A stretch of DNA of 64,000 bases from Sphingomonas sp. Leaf32 (GTDB lineage: Bacteria; Pseudomonadota; Alphaproteobacteria; Sphingomonadales; Sphingomonadaceae). Positions 7,805 to 16,307 of this stretch are shown here, in pieces. Under the pieces are notes generated by a model. It did no database searches. It was given only the letters and a program-made list of their open reading frames with translations, and had not been told where the DNA came from. The number at the start of each line of letters is the position of its first letter. Within the stretch, counting starts at the first letter, position 1. Both the position numbers and the translations under genes were made by a program. The stretch covers positions 853,199-917,198 of the forward strand of contig NZ_LMLA01000001.1 of NCBI RefSeq assembly GCF_001421765.1, read 5' to 3'.

Positions 7805-8695
7805 ATGACGACGGTACAGCGTTCGGAACCGGTCAGCATATGGGATTTGTCGGCGCCGCTGCTCGAAGGGCCGGTGTGGGTGGCCCGCGACCAGGCATTG
7901 TGGTTCGGCTGTATCAAGACGCCGCGCGTCCACCGCTATGATCCGGCGAGCGGCGAGCGGCGCAGCTGGGCGGCACCCGCGCAATGCGGGTTCGTGCTGC
8001 CGTCGGCGGATGGCAAGTTCATCGCCGGGCTGCAGACCGGATTGCACCGGTTCGATCCCGTCACCGGCGGGTTCGAAATGCTGGTCGATCCCGAACCGAA
8101 TCTGCCGGGCAACCGGCTGAACGATGCGACGGTCGATCCGAGCGGTCGGCTGTGGCTCGGGACGATGGACGATGGCGAGAGCGCGGCGACCGGCACCATC
8201 TATCGGCTGGGCGCGGATGGTCGCGCGGTAGCCTCCGCGCCGCCGGTCGCGATCACCAACGGCCCGGCGGTCAGCCCCGACGGGCGGACGCTGTATCATG
8301 TCGATACGCTGGGCGGGCATATCTATGCCTGTACAGTGGCGCAGGACGGATCGCTGACAGACCGCAGGCTGTTCGTGAGCATCCCCAGCAGCGAAGGCTA
8401 TCCCGACGGCCCGACCGTCGATGCCGAGGGTTGCGTGTGGATCGGCCTCTACGCCGGCTGGGGCATCCGCCGCTATTCGCCGAAGGGCGAACTGCTGGAG
8501 ACGGTGCGGATGCCGGTCGACGCGATCACCAAGGTCGCGTTCGGCGGGCCGGACCTGCGGACGGTGTTCGCGACGACCGCCAACAAGCATCACGATGCGG
8601 AACAGGCCGCAGCGCAGCCGCTGGCGGGCAATCTGTTCCAGTTCGAGGTTGAGGTGCCGGGGGTGGCGGGGGCCGAGATTTCGGTCGGGATTTGA
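7805..8695 (+). CDS. xylC: Xylonolactonase (SMP-30/gluconolactonase family)
   Basis: Hydrolyses D-xylono-lactone to D-xylonate. The 296-residue six-bladed beta-propeller has the SMP-30 metal-site features: an early acid in 'APLLEGPVWV', 'NRLNDATVDPSGRLWLGTMD' and 'YPDGPTVDAEGCVWIGLYAG'. Its start almost touches the xylB stop (TAAGATG), implying coupled translation. It is the last gene of the cluster and is followed by repeat copy C, which could stop transcription. No xylA-type semialdehyde dehydrogenase follows. Confidence 0.9.
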   Translation: MTTVQRSEPVSIWDLSAPLLEGPVWVARDQALWFGCIKTPRVHRYDPASGERRSWAAPAQCGFVLPSADGKFIAGLQTGLHRFDPVTGGFEMLVDPEPNLPGNRLNDATVDPSGRLWLGTMDDGESAATGTIYRLGADGRAVASAPPVAITNGPAVSPDGRTLYHVDTLGGHIYACTVAQDGSLTDRRLFVSIPSSEGYPDGPTVDAEGCVWIGLYAGWGIRRYSPKGELLETVRMPVDAITKVAFGGPDLRTVFATTANKHHDAEQAAAQPLAGNLFQFEVEVPGVAGAEISVGI

Positions 8696-8736
8696 TGCGT
8701 CGTTTAGCAAGGTCGGATCGACATTTACGGGTGTAT

Positions 8737-8818
8737 CGTCACCCCGGGCCTGACCCTGGGTGCCGTTTTCTCTCGACGACAGTAAGAAGCGGGACCCCGG
8801 GTCAAGCCCGGGGTGACG
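8737..8818. repeat. Palindromic intergenic repeat, copy C
   Basis: Inverted arms at 8737-8765 (CGTCACCCCGGGCCTGACCC...) and 8791-8818 (GGGACCCCGGGTCAAGCCCGG...) form a diverged, shorter member of the family. The boundary word appears at 8714 as GATCGACATTTA. The remaining 8696-8982 gap shows no other feature I can support. Confidence 0.75.
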
Positions 8819-8982
8819 GAAAGGACGGATAGTTCGACTGGAAACGCCGATGCTCCGTCCGCATCGGCTGAATATCGATCCAGTCAGGCAGGGAACGTCG
8901 CACCTACAGAAGCAGGGGTCTTAGGCCGCTCTTGTCCCGTGCCATCGCCGGGATGACGTTCGGTTGCAGGTAGCAACCCCGA

Positions 8983-10005
8983 TCAGCTCGACTTGCGCAT
9001 CACCAGTTCGGGCGGAAGCAGGGCGGGGGCCGTTTCGCGGCTGCCGATGCGGCGGATCAGCATGTCGACCAGCAATTCACCCGCTCGCGCATAATCCTGT
9101 CGGATCGTCGTCAGCGGCGGCTGGGCGAGCGAGGCGGCGGGGATGTCGTCGAAGCCGACGATCGCGACGTCGCCGGGGACGCTGCGGCCCGCTTCGCTCA
9201 GGGCGCGCATCGCCCCCAGCGCGATCATGTCCGACGCGGCGAAGATGCCGTCGAACGCGATATTCCGCGCCAGCAGGCGGCTGGCGGCGTCATAGCCCGA
9301 TGCCTCGCTCGACAGCGCATCGACCTGTAACCCCGGATCGATCGGCAGGCCCGCCGCCTGCAACGCGGCAGCAAGGCCACGATAGCGGTCGCGCGATTCG
9401 GGATAATGGCTCGACGCATCACCCAGAAAGGCGATGCTTCGCCGGCCGCGCCCGATCAGATGCTGCCCGGCATCGCGCCCGCCGCCGAAATTGTCGCAGC
9501 CGATGACCGTGCCGGGATGCGCCGGATCGGCCGATCCCCAGCGGACGAAATGCGTCCCCTGTGTCACCAGCTGATCGAGCCGGCGCGAATAATCGTCGAA
9601 ATCGCCATAGCCCAGCAGGATCAGCCCATCGGCCTTGCGGCTGTCCTCGTAATCGACGTGCCAGTCGGCGGAAAGCTGCTGGAACGAGGTCAGCAGGTCA
9701 TAGCCGCGCGCGCCGCAGGTATGCAGGATCGATCCGAGCATCGACAGGAAGAAGGGATTGATCCGCGATCCGTCGGGGGCGGGGTCTTCGAAGAACAGCA
9801 GCGCGAGCGTGGAGGTGCTGCCGCGACGCAGGGCGGAGGCGTTCTTGTCGACCTTGTAGTTCAGCTGGCGCGCGATCGCCTCGATCCGCAGGCGGGTGGC
9901 GGCGCTGACCGTACGGTCGCCGCGCAGCGCCCGGCTGACCGTCGGTTGCGACACGCCCGCCAGCGCTGCGATATCGAACGAGGTCGGCTTGTCGCCCACC
10001 GCCAT
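8983..10005 (-). CDS. LacI-family transcriptional regulator (maltodextrin locus)
   Basis: A 340-residue regulator divergent from the maltodextrin receptor gene. The helix-turn-helix is 'DIAALAGVSQPTVSRALRG', and a C-terminal sugar-binding-protein domain ends the chain (GIFAASDMIALGAMRAL, VAIVGFDDIPAASLA). The upstream in-frame ATG at 10029 has no ribosome site. GGAAGGA is placed five bases before the ATG at 10005, which is therefore the start. By position it corresponds to MalI of Caulobacter. Its probable target is the ATACGTAT palindrome at 10085, repeated at 30731 before glgP. Confidence 0.88.
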   Translation of the reverse strand: MAVGDKPTSFDIAALAGVSQPTVSRALRGDRTVSAATRLRIEAIARQLNYKVDKNASALRRGSTSTLALLFFEDPAPDGSRINPFFLSMLGSILHTCGARGYDLLTSFQQLSADWHVDYEDSRKADGLILLGYGDFDDYSRRLDQLVTQGTHFVRWGSADPAHPGTVIGCDNFGGGRDAGQHLIGRGRRSIAFLGDASSHYPESRDRYRGLAAALQAAGLPIDPGLQVDALSSEASGYDAASRLLARNIAFDGIFAASDMIALGAMRALSEAGRSVPGDVAIVGFDDIPAASLAQPPLTTIRQDYARAGELLVDMLIRRIGSRETAPALLPPELVMRKSS

Positions 10006-10084
10006 AGCTGTCCTTCCGTGGCCCGCCATGGGCGTTTCGCCCCGGTGTAGCGGCGACGCATCAGGCGCGGCAAGTATCGACTGA

Positions 10085-10092
10085 ATACGTAT
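10085..10092. promoter_or_regulatory. ATACGTAT operator before the maltodextrin receptor
   Basis: GAATACGTATGC holds a perfect 8-bp palindrome with central CG (LacI-type symmetry). It lies in the divergent gap between the regulator and the receptor gene, about 100 bp before the receptor start. The same core occurs at 30731-30738. Confidence 0.55.
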
Positions 10093-10193
10093 GCTGTTCG
10101 CTTCTCAACAATCCGCAATCGTTTCAAGAGGAGGGTACGGACGAACCGGACGCAAGAGCCGGGGAATCAACCATCGTTGGGGAGGATTGGATC

Positions 10194-12941
10194 ATGCGGT
10201 ATTCATCGCAAGCGTCGACGTGCGCCAAGTTGGCGCGAGGGTCGAGCATCACGGCATTGATGGTCGCAGGGCTGCTGGCAGGTGCCGGCACCGCGTTCGC
10301 GCAGACTGCGCCGACGGACGCGACCGATCCGACCGCGACCCCGGCGGCGGAAGAGGACGTCGACATCGTCGTCACCGGCTTCCGCGCCAGCCTGGAGAAT
10401 GCTGTCGCCGAAAAGAAGAACCGCGATCAGGTCGTCGAATCGATCTCGGCCGAAGACATCGGCAAGCTGCCCGACGCGTCGATCGCGGAATCGATCGCCC
10501 GCCTGCCGGGCCTGACCTCGCAGCGCGTCTCGGGTCGTTCGAACTCGATCTCGATCCGCGGTTTCGCACCCGATTTCTCGACCACGCTGCTGAACGGCCG
10601 CGAACAGACGTCGACCGGCGACAACCGCGCCGTCGAATATGACCAGTATCCGGCCGAAATCATGAGCCAGGTGCTGGTGTACAAGACCGGGCAAGCGAAC
10701 CTGGTCGGACAGGGCCTGTCGGGTACGGTCGACCTGCGCACCGTCCGCCCGCTGGAATATGGCCGCCGGGCGATCTCGATCGGCGCGCGCGGCACCTATG
10801 CCGATCTCGGCAAGCTGAACGCCGGGTCGCGCGACAAGGGCTACCGCGTTTCGGGCACCTATATCGACCAGTTCGCCGACGAAAAGATCGGCATCGCGCT
10901 GTCGGGCAATTATCTGGACGAGCCGTATCAGATTCAGGAATTCAACGCCTGGGGCTATGCCGGTTTCAACGGGCAGGGCGTGATTGGCGGGTCGAAGTCG
11001 TACGTGACCTCGACCCGGCTGAAGCGCCTCGGCCTGTCGGGTACGTTGCAGTACCGGCCGGTGCCGAACCTGACGGTCACCGTCGACGGCTTCTATTCGG
11101 ACTTCAACGACGACCAGATCAAGCGCGGTATCGAACTGCCGCTGGGCTATGGTCAGGATTTCAACAACGCCGCCAATCCCAATGGCGTGAAGCTGACCGG
11201 CACGACCGCCAACAGCGACGGGTTCGTCACGTCGGGCACGTTCGGCAATGTCGAGGGCGTGGTCCGCAACGACGCGTTCGAGCGCAAGGCGAAGCTGTAT
11301 TCGTTCGGCTACAACATGGCATGGCGCGGCGACGACGGCTGGAACGCGACGCTGGACGCCAGCTATTCGAAGACCGATCGTGAGGAAATCATCCTCGAAA
11401 GCTATGCCGGTACCGGATACGGCCAGAATGTCGGCGCGAAGGACACGATCTCCTTTACCAGCGGCAGGACCGGCACCGCGTTCAAGCCGACGCTGAACTA
11501 TTCCGATCCGAACCTGATCCTTCTGACCGATCCGCTCGGCTGGGGCGGCACGAACCTTCAGGCCGGTTATTTCAATGACCGGATCGTCAAGGACCGGATC
11601 GCCCAGTATCGCTTCGAGGTCGAGAAGGAACTGGACAACTTCTTCGGCGCGGTGAAGGTCGGGCTGAACTATACCGACCGCGACAAGTCGCTGACCCCGG
11701 ACGAGGCGCTGCTGGCGTTGACCGGCGGCCTGCGCCAGCTCCGCATCCCCGACCAATATGTGAAGGAGCCGACCAGCCTCAGCTATCTGGGCCTGGGGCC
11801 GATGCTCAGCTACGATCCGCGCGACCTGCTGGCGGGCGGGGTCTATCAGCTGAACCCGAACACCAGTCTCGACGTGCCGGCCAAGGCGTTCCGCATCGAA
11901 GAAGACCTGATGACGATGTACGTCCAGGCGGACATCAACCAGGACATCGGCAGCTCGATCCTGACCGGCAATATCGGCGTGCAGGCGGTCAATACCGAGC
12001 AGAAGTCGTCGGGCCTGGTCGCGGCGGCGGGGACGCTGGTGCCGACCATCCGTGGGGCCGATTATTGGGACCTGCTGCCCAGCCTCAACCTGTCGCTGCG
12101 TATGCCCGGCGACTGGGTGATCCGTGCGGGCGCCGCACGGCAAGTGCAGCGGCCGCGACTGGACGACATGCGCGTGTCGCAGGGCTATGGCTATAACGTC
12201 GCTGAACGGATCATCACCGGCAGCGGTGGCAACCCGTATCTCCGTCCGATCCGGTCCAATTCGTTCGACCTGACGCTGGAGAAATATTTCGGCCGGTCGG
12301 GCTACATCGCGGCGCAGGGTTTCTACAAGGACCTGAAGTCGTTCGTGTACAACCAGACGATCCCGTTCGACTATGCGGGCTTCCCGACGCCGACCGGCAC
12401 CCCGGCAGGCACCACGACGCTGGGCCGCGCGGACGTGCCGATCAACGGGGCGGGCGGCAGCATCTATGGCGTCGAACTGGCGGCGACGCTGCCGCTCAGC
12501 ACCTTCGCTTCGTTCCTCGACGGGTTCGGCGTGACGGGCGGCGGTTCGTGGACCAAGACGCAGATCAAGCCGTCGCCGAACGCACCGGCGGAGGACATTC
12601 CGGGCTATTCGAAGTGGGTCGTCAACGGCACGGCGTATTTCGAGAAGTGGGGCTTCAGCGCTCGCGGATCGGCGCGGTACCGCTCGACCTTCGTCGGCGA
12701 ATTGTCGGGCTTCGGCGGCAATCGCCAGCGCCGCCGCGCGCTGGACGAGACGATCATCGATGCGCAGATCGGCTATGAGTTCCAGAAGGGCACCGCGCTC
12801 GAAGGACTGTCGATCTTCGTGCAGGGCCAGAACCTGACCGACGAGCGCTTCTCGACCGTCGATCCGGGATATGACCTCGCCGTAATCGACTATCAAAGCT
12901 ATGGCCGGCGCTTCCTTGCCGGGGCATCGTTCCGGTTCTGA
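10194..12941 (+). CDS. TonB-dependent receptor, MalA-like (maltodextrin outer-membrane transporter)
   Basis: A 915-residue outer-membrane receptor. It has a signal peptide (ALMVAGLLAGAGTAFAQ) and a TonB-box-like 'DIVVTGFRASLENAV'. A plug domain follows (KLPDASIAESIARLPG, SNSISIRGFAPDFSTTLLNG), then a 22-strand-type barrel ending in the aromatic Phe of 'FLAGASFRF'. The long YDQYPAEIMSQVLVYKTGQA-type plug is typical of the carbohydrate receptors of Caulobacter and sphingomonads; the neighbours are alpha-glucan hydrolases. GGGGAGG lies eight bases before the ATG. Uptake of maltodextrins is inferred from the locus. Confidence 0.92.
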   Translation: MRYSSQASTCAKLARGSSITALMVAGLLAGAGTAFAQTAPTDATDPTATPAAEEDVDIVVTGFRASLENAVAEKKNRDQVVESISAEDIGKLPDASIAESIARLPGLTSQRVSGRSNSISIRGFAPDFSTTLLNGREQTSTGDNRAVEYDQYPAEIMSQVLVYKTGQANLVGQGLSGTVDLRTVRPLEYGRRAISIGARGTYADLGKLNAGSRDKGYRVSGTYIDQFADEKIGIALSGNYLDEPYQIQEFNAWGYAGFNGQGVIGGSKSYVTSTRLKRLGLSGTLQYRPVPNLTVTVDGFYSDFNDDQIKRGIELPLGYGQDFNNAANPNGVKLTGTTANSDGFVTSGTFGNVEGVVRNDAFERKAKLYSFGYNMAWRGDDGWNATLDASYSKTDREEIILESYAGTGYGQNVGAKDTISFTSGRTGTAFKPTLNYSDPNLILLTDPLGWGGTNLQAGYFNDRIVKDRIAQYRFEVEKELDNFFGAVKVGLNYTDRDKSLTPDEALLALTGGLRQLRIPDQYVKEPTSLSYLGLGPMLSYDPRDLLAGGVYQLNPNTSLDVPAKAFRIEEDLMTMYVQADINQDIGSSILTGNIGVQAVNTEQKSSGLVAAAGTLVPTIRGADYWDLLPSLNLSLRMPGDWVIRAGAARQVQRPRLDDMRVSQGYGYNVAERIITGSGGNPYLRPIRSNSFDLTLEKYFGRSGYIAAQGFYKDLKSFVYNQTIPFDYAGFPTPTGTPAGTTTLGRADVPINGAGGSIYGVELAATLPLSTFASFLDGFGVTGGGSWTKTQIKPSPNAPAEDIPGYSKWVVNGTAYFEKWGFSARGSARYRSTFVGELSGFGGNRQRRRALDETIIDAQIGYEFQKGTALEGLSIFVQGQNLTDERFSTVDPGYDLAVIDYQSYGRRFLAGASFRF

Positions 12942-12951
12942 TGCACTGTCT

Positions 12952-12978
12952 CCGCCCGCCTTTGCACGAGGCGGGCGG
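12952..12978 (+). terminator. GC-rich hairpin between receptor and halogenase-like gene
   Basis: CCGCCCGCCT pairs perfectly with AGGCGGGCGG around a 7-nt loop. There is no T tract, so it is more likely a 3' stabiliser or attenuator that lets the receptor be expressed above the genes behind it. Confidence 0.55.
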
Positions 12979-12999
12979 GTTGACCTGATGGAGGCGTGG

Positions 13000-14520
13000 A
13001 TGGCGATCGATCAGGAACCGGTCCGGCAGGTCGCCATTATCGGGGGCGGATCGGCCGGATGGATGGCGGCGGCGGCAATCGCCCGCTTCCTGCCCGCCGG
13101 CACCGACGTCGTGCTGGTCGAATCCGACGCGATCGGTACGGTCGGGGTCGGCGAGGCGACGATCCCCCAGCTGCGCCTGTTCAACCAGCATCTGGGCATC
13201 GACGAGGATGATTTCGTCGCGCGCACCGGGGGCAGCTTCAAGCTGGGCATCGAGTTCGCCGGCTGGAACGGGGCGGACAGCCGCTACCTCCACGCCTTCG
13301 GCACCATCGGCCGCGCGGTCGGGCTGGTGCCGTTCCAGCATTACTGGCTGGCGGCGGGCGGCGGGGAGCGGCCGCAGTCGCTGTGGTCGCACAGCGCGTG
13401 TGCGCAAGCGGCGGCGCAGGACCGGTTCGACCGCGATCCCGGCAACCCGCAGGCTCCGGCGGGCACCGCCTGGGCCTATCATTTCGACGCCGCGCGCTAT
13501 GCCGCCTACCTGCGCGAACGCGCCGAGGCGGGCGGTGTCGTGCGCGTCGAGGGACGCGTGGTCGATGTGGCGCAGCATGGCGACAGCGGCCTGATTGCCG
13601 CCGTCATGCTGGACGACGGTCGGCGGATCGAGGCGGATTTCTTTGTCGACTGTTCGGGTTTCGCCGCGCTGCTGATCGGGCGGATGGCGGGCGATCGCTG
13701 GGATGACTGGTCGGCGCTTCTGCCGTGCGACCGGGCGCTGGCGGTGCCGTGCGCGGCCGTCGCGCCGGTTACGCCCTATACCCGCGCCACAGCCCGCGCG
13801 GCCGGATGGCAATGGCGCATTCCGTTGCAGGAGCGGACCGGGAACGGGCTGGTCTATTCCAGTGCGCATCTGTCCGACGACGAGGCCGCTGCGACGTTGC
13901 TGGGCAATCTCGACGGGGCAGCGTTGGGCGATCCCCGGCCGCTGCGTTTCACGACTGGGCGGCGGGCTGCGCCGTGGATCGGCAACTGCGTCGCGCTGGG
14001 GCTGGCCGCCGGGTTCATGGAGCCGCTGGAATCGACGTCGATCCATCTGGTGCAGTCGGGGATCGCACGGTTGTTGTCGCTATGGCCGAGCGCGACCCCA
14101 CGCGCCGCCGACATCGCCGAGTTCAACCGCCAGTCGGCGCGCGAATGGCTGTGCATCCGCGACTTCCTGATCGCGCATTATGCGCTGAACGGACGGGACG
14201 AGCCGTTCTGGCAGGAACGCCGCATGGCGCCGCTGCCCGATACCTTGCGCGAACGCATCGCGCTGTTCCAACAATCGGGCCGGATCGTGCGTGACGAGCA
14301 CGAACTGTTCGCCGAGGTGGCGTGGTTGCAGCTTTTCGTCGGGCAGGGGGTGGTGGCCGGGGGCTATCATCCGCTGGCCGACGCGTTGCCCGCCGCGCGC
14401 CGCGACCAGTTTCTCGACATTTCGGCGAGGCATGTCGCCGCCACGGTCGCGCGGATGCCGACCCATGACCAATATCTGCGCGCCCATTGCCCGGCGCCTG
14501 CCACAAAGGTTGCCGCGTGA
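13000..14520 (+). CDS. Flavin-dependent tryptophan-halogenase family protein
   Basis: A 506-residue FAD protein of the tryptophan 7-halogenase (PrnA/RebH) family. The FAD motif is 'IIGGGSAGWMAAAAI'. The signature 'GWQWRIP' gives Trp270 and Trp272. The two catalytic residues of the family are present: Lys81 in 'GGSFKLGIEF' and Glu344 in 'MEPLESTSIHL', almost at PrnA numbering. The start at 13000 has GGAGG five bases upstream. Its stop overlaps the amylase start (GTGA), so it belongs to the alpha-glucan operon. Such proteins are common beside TonB-dependent receptors in Caulobacter, Xanthomonas and sphingomonads, where their substrate is unknown; chlorination of free tryptophan should not be assumed. 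Confidence 0.9.
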   Translation: MAIDQEPVRQVAIIGGGSAGWMAAAAIARFLPAGTDVVLVESDAIGTVGVGEATIPQLRLFNQHLGIDEDDFVARTGGSFKLGIEFAGWNGADSRYLHAFGTIGRAVGLVPFQHYWLAAGGGERPQSLWSHSACAQAAAQDRFDRDPGNPQAPAGTAWAYHFDAARYAAYLRERAEAGGVVRVEGRVVDVAQHGDSGLIAAVMLDDGRRIEADFFVDCSGFAALLIGRMAGDRWDDWSALLPCDRALAVPCAAVAPVTPYTRATARAAGWQWRIPLQERTGNGLVYSSAHLSDDEAAATLLGNLDGAALGDPRPLRFTTGRRAAPWIGNCVALGLAAGFMEPLESTSIHLVQSGIARLLSLWPSATPRAADIAEFNRQSAREWLCIRDFLIAHYALNGRDEPFWQERRMAPLPDTLRERIALFQQSGRIVRDEHELFAEVAWLQLFVGQGVVAGGYHPLADALPAARRDQFLDISARHVAATVARMPTHDQYLRAHCPAPATKVAA

Positions 14521-16307
14521 TCCGATCCCTGCTCCTCGCCCTGACCCTCGGCGCCAGTGCGCTGCCGTCCGCTGTCGCCGCGCAGGATTTTCGTGCGCGC
14601 GCGCCGGAGGACGAGGTAATCTACTTCGTTCTGCCCGACCGGTTCGAAAATGGCGACAAGGCGAACGACCGGGGCGGCATGACCGGCGACCGGCTGGCCC
14701 ATGGCTTCGATCCGACAGCTAAGGGTTTCTATCATGGCGGCGACCTGAAGGGGCTGATGGCGCGGTTGCCCTATATCCAGTCGCTGGGCGCGACCGCGAT
14801 CTGGGTCGGGCCGATCTTCAGGAACAAGGCCGTTCAGGGCGGTCCGGGCAACGAGTCGGCCGGCTATCACGGCTATTGGGTGACGGACTTCACCCGGGTC
14901 GATCCGCATCTGGGCACCAATGCCGATTTCAAGGCGCTGGTCGATGCGGCGCACGCGCGGGGGATGAAGGTCTATATGGACATCATCGCCAACCACACCG
15001 CCGACGTGATCCAGTATCGCGAATGCGCGGGCAAGCGCGAATGCGCCTATCGCAGCCGGGCCGACTATCCCTATGCTGCCAAGGGCAAAAACAAGGGTTT
15101 CGCCGGCGACGGCGTGCAGACGGCGGAGAATTTCGCGAAGCTGACCGATCCGTCGTTCGCCTATACCCCGTTCGTACCGGCGGCCGAGCGGTCGGTGAAG
15201 GCGCCGGCTTGGCTGAACGATCCGATCTATTACCATAATCGCGGTAACACGACGTTCAGCAACGAAAGCTCGCAGATGGGGGATTTCGTCGGGCTGGACG
15301 ACCTGATGACCGAAAACCCGCGCGTGTTGGCGGGGATGATCGACATCTTCGGCGGGTGGATCGACCGGTTCGGGATCGATGGCTATCGCATCGATACCGC
15401 GCGGCATGTGAACCCGGAATTCTGGGCGGCGTTCGTGCCGGCGATGCAGGCGCGGGCGAAGGCGCGCGGCATTCCCAATTTCCATGTCTTCGGCGAGGTC
15501 GCGCTGTCGTCGCTCGATGCCGGTGGCCTTGCCGTCTGGACCAAGACGGGCAAGTTTCCCGCCGTGCTCGACTTCTCGTTCCGCGAGGCGGTATTGCAGA
15601 GCGTCGCCGGGACCAAGGGCACTGACGTGTTCGAAACGGTGTTCGACGGCGACGTCCTCTATGCCGGCGGTGAGGCGACAGCGCGGCAGTTGCCGACGTT
15701 CACCGGTAATCACGACAATGGCCGTTTCGCCTTCTATCTGCGTCAGGCGCGACCTCAGGCGAGCGACGCGGAAATCCTGTCGCGGGTAATGCTGTCGAAC
15801 GCGATGCTGCTGAGCCTGCGCGGCGTGCCGACCATCTATTCGGGCGACGAGCAGGGCTTTGCCGGCGACGGCAACGACCAGGACGCGCGTGAAGACATGT
15901 TCGCGTCGCAGGTCGCGTCGTACAACGACAACAAGCTGGTCGGCACGACCGCCACCACCGCGACCGCGAACTTCGCGCCTACCCATCCGCTGTACCGGCA
16001 GATCGCGCAATTGGCGAAGCTCCGGACGTCGACCCCGGCGCTCACGCGCGGACGGCAGTTGCTGCGCGCACGCGAGGACAAGCCGGGCCTGCTCGCCATC
16101 TCGCGGTTCGATCCGACCAGCAATGCCGAAGTCCTGCTGCTGTTCAACACCGCGAACGCGGCGATCACGCGCAACGTGCAGGTCGAGACGGCATCGACGC
16201 GGTTCCGGGCGCTTACCGGCCGCTGCGGCACCGTGACCGCTCCCGGCGCGATCCGCGTCGACCTTCCCGCCCTTGGCTATGCGGTGTGCGCCGCGGAGAC
16301 CCGATAA
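14517..16307 (+). CDS. Secreted/periplasmic alpha-amylase (GH13)
   Basis: Cleaves alpha-1,4-glucan outside the cytoplasm. The protein has 596 residues with a signal peptide (SLLLALTLGASALPSAVAAQ). The four GH13 regions are present: 'MDIIANHT', 'GYRIDTARH' (nucleophile Asp293), 'FGEVA' (acid Glu327) and 'FTGNHDN' (Asp400). A C-terminal beta domain ends the chain. The GTG start overlaps the preceding stop as GTGA, giving translational coupling. The next gene overlaps its stop by one base. It would trim starch or glycogen fragments for uptake. Confidence 0.9.
   Translation: MIRSLLLALTLGASALPSAVAAQDFRARAPEDEVIYFVLPDRFENGDKANDRGGMTGDRLAHGFDPTAKGFYHGGDLKGLMARLPYIQSLGATAIWVGPIFRNKAVQGGPGNESAGYHGYWVTDFTRVDPHLGTNADFKALVDAAHARGMKVYMDIIANHTADVIQYRECAGKRECAYRSRADYPYAAKGKNKGFAGDGVQTAENFAKLTDPSFAYTPFVPAAERSVKAPAWLNDPIYYHNRGNTTFSNESSQMGDFVGLDDLMTENPRVLAGMIDIFGGWIDRFGIDGYRIDTARHVNPEFWAAFVPAMQARAKARGIPNFHVFGEVALSSLDAGGLAVWTKTGKFPAVLDFSFREAVLQSVAGTKGTDVFETVFDGDVLYAGGEATARQLPTFTGNHDNGRFAFYLRQARPQASDAEILSRVMLSNAMLLSLRGVPTIYSGDEQGFAGDGNDQDAREDMFASQVASYNDNKLVGTTATTATANFAPTHPLYRQIAQLAKLRTSTPALTRGRQLLRAREDKPGLLAISRFDPTSNAEVLLLFNTANAAITRNVQVETASTRFRALTGRCGTVTAPGAIRVDLPALGYAVCAAETR

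Noticed and set aside
2542..7917. A 1791-codon open frame on the minus strand across the xylose operon
   Set aside because: It is antisense to MFS, xylD, xylX and xylB, which have clear family motifs. Its product is Arg/His/Asp-rich low-complexity sequence typical of GC-rich shadow frames.
10203..12896. An 897-codon minus-strand frame opposite the TonB-dependent receptor
   Set aside because: Composition (Arg, Asp, Gln, Val) and the lack of any motif mark it as antisense to a well-defined receptor gene.
14367..16010. A 547-codon minus-strand frame opposite the alpha-amylase
   Set aside because: Antisense of a GH13 gene with all four catalytic regions; no ribosome site and no recognisable domain.
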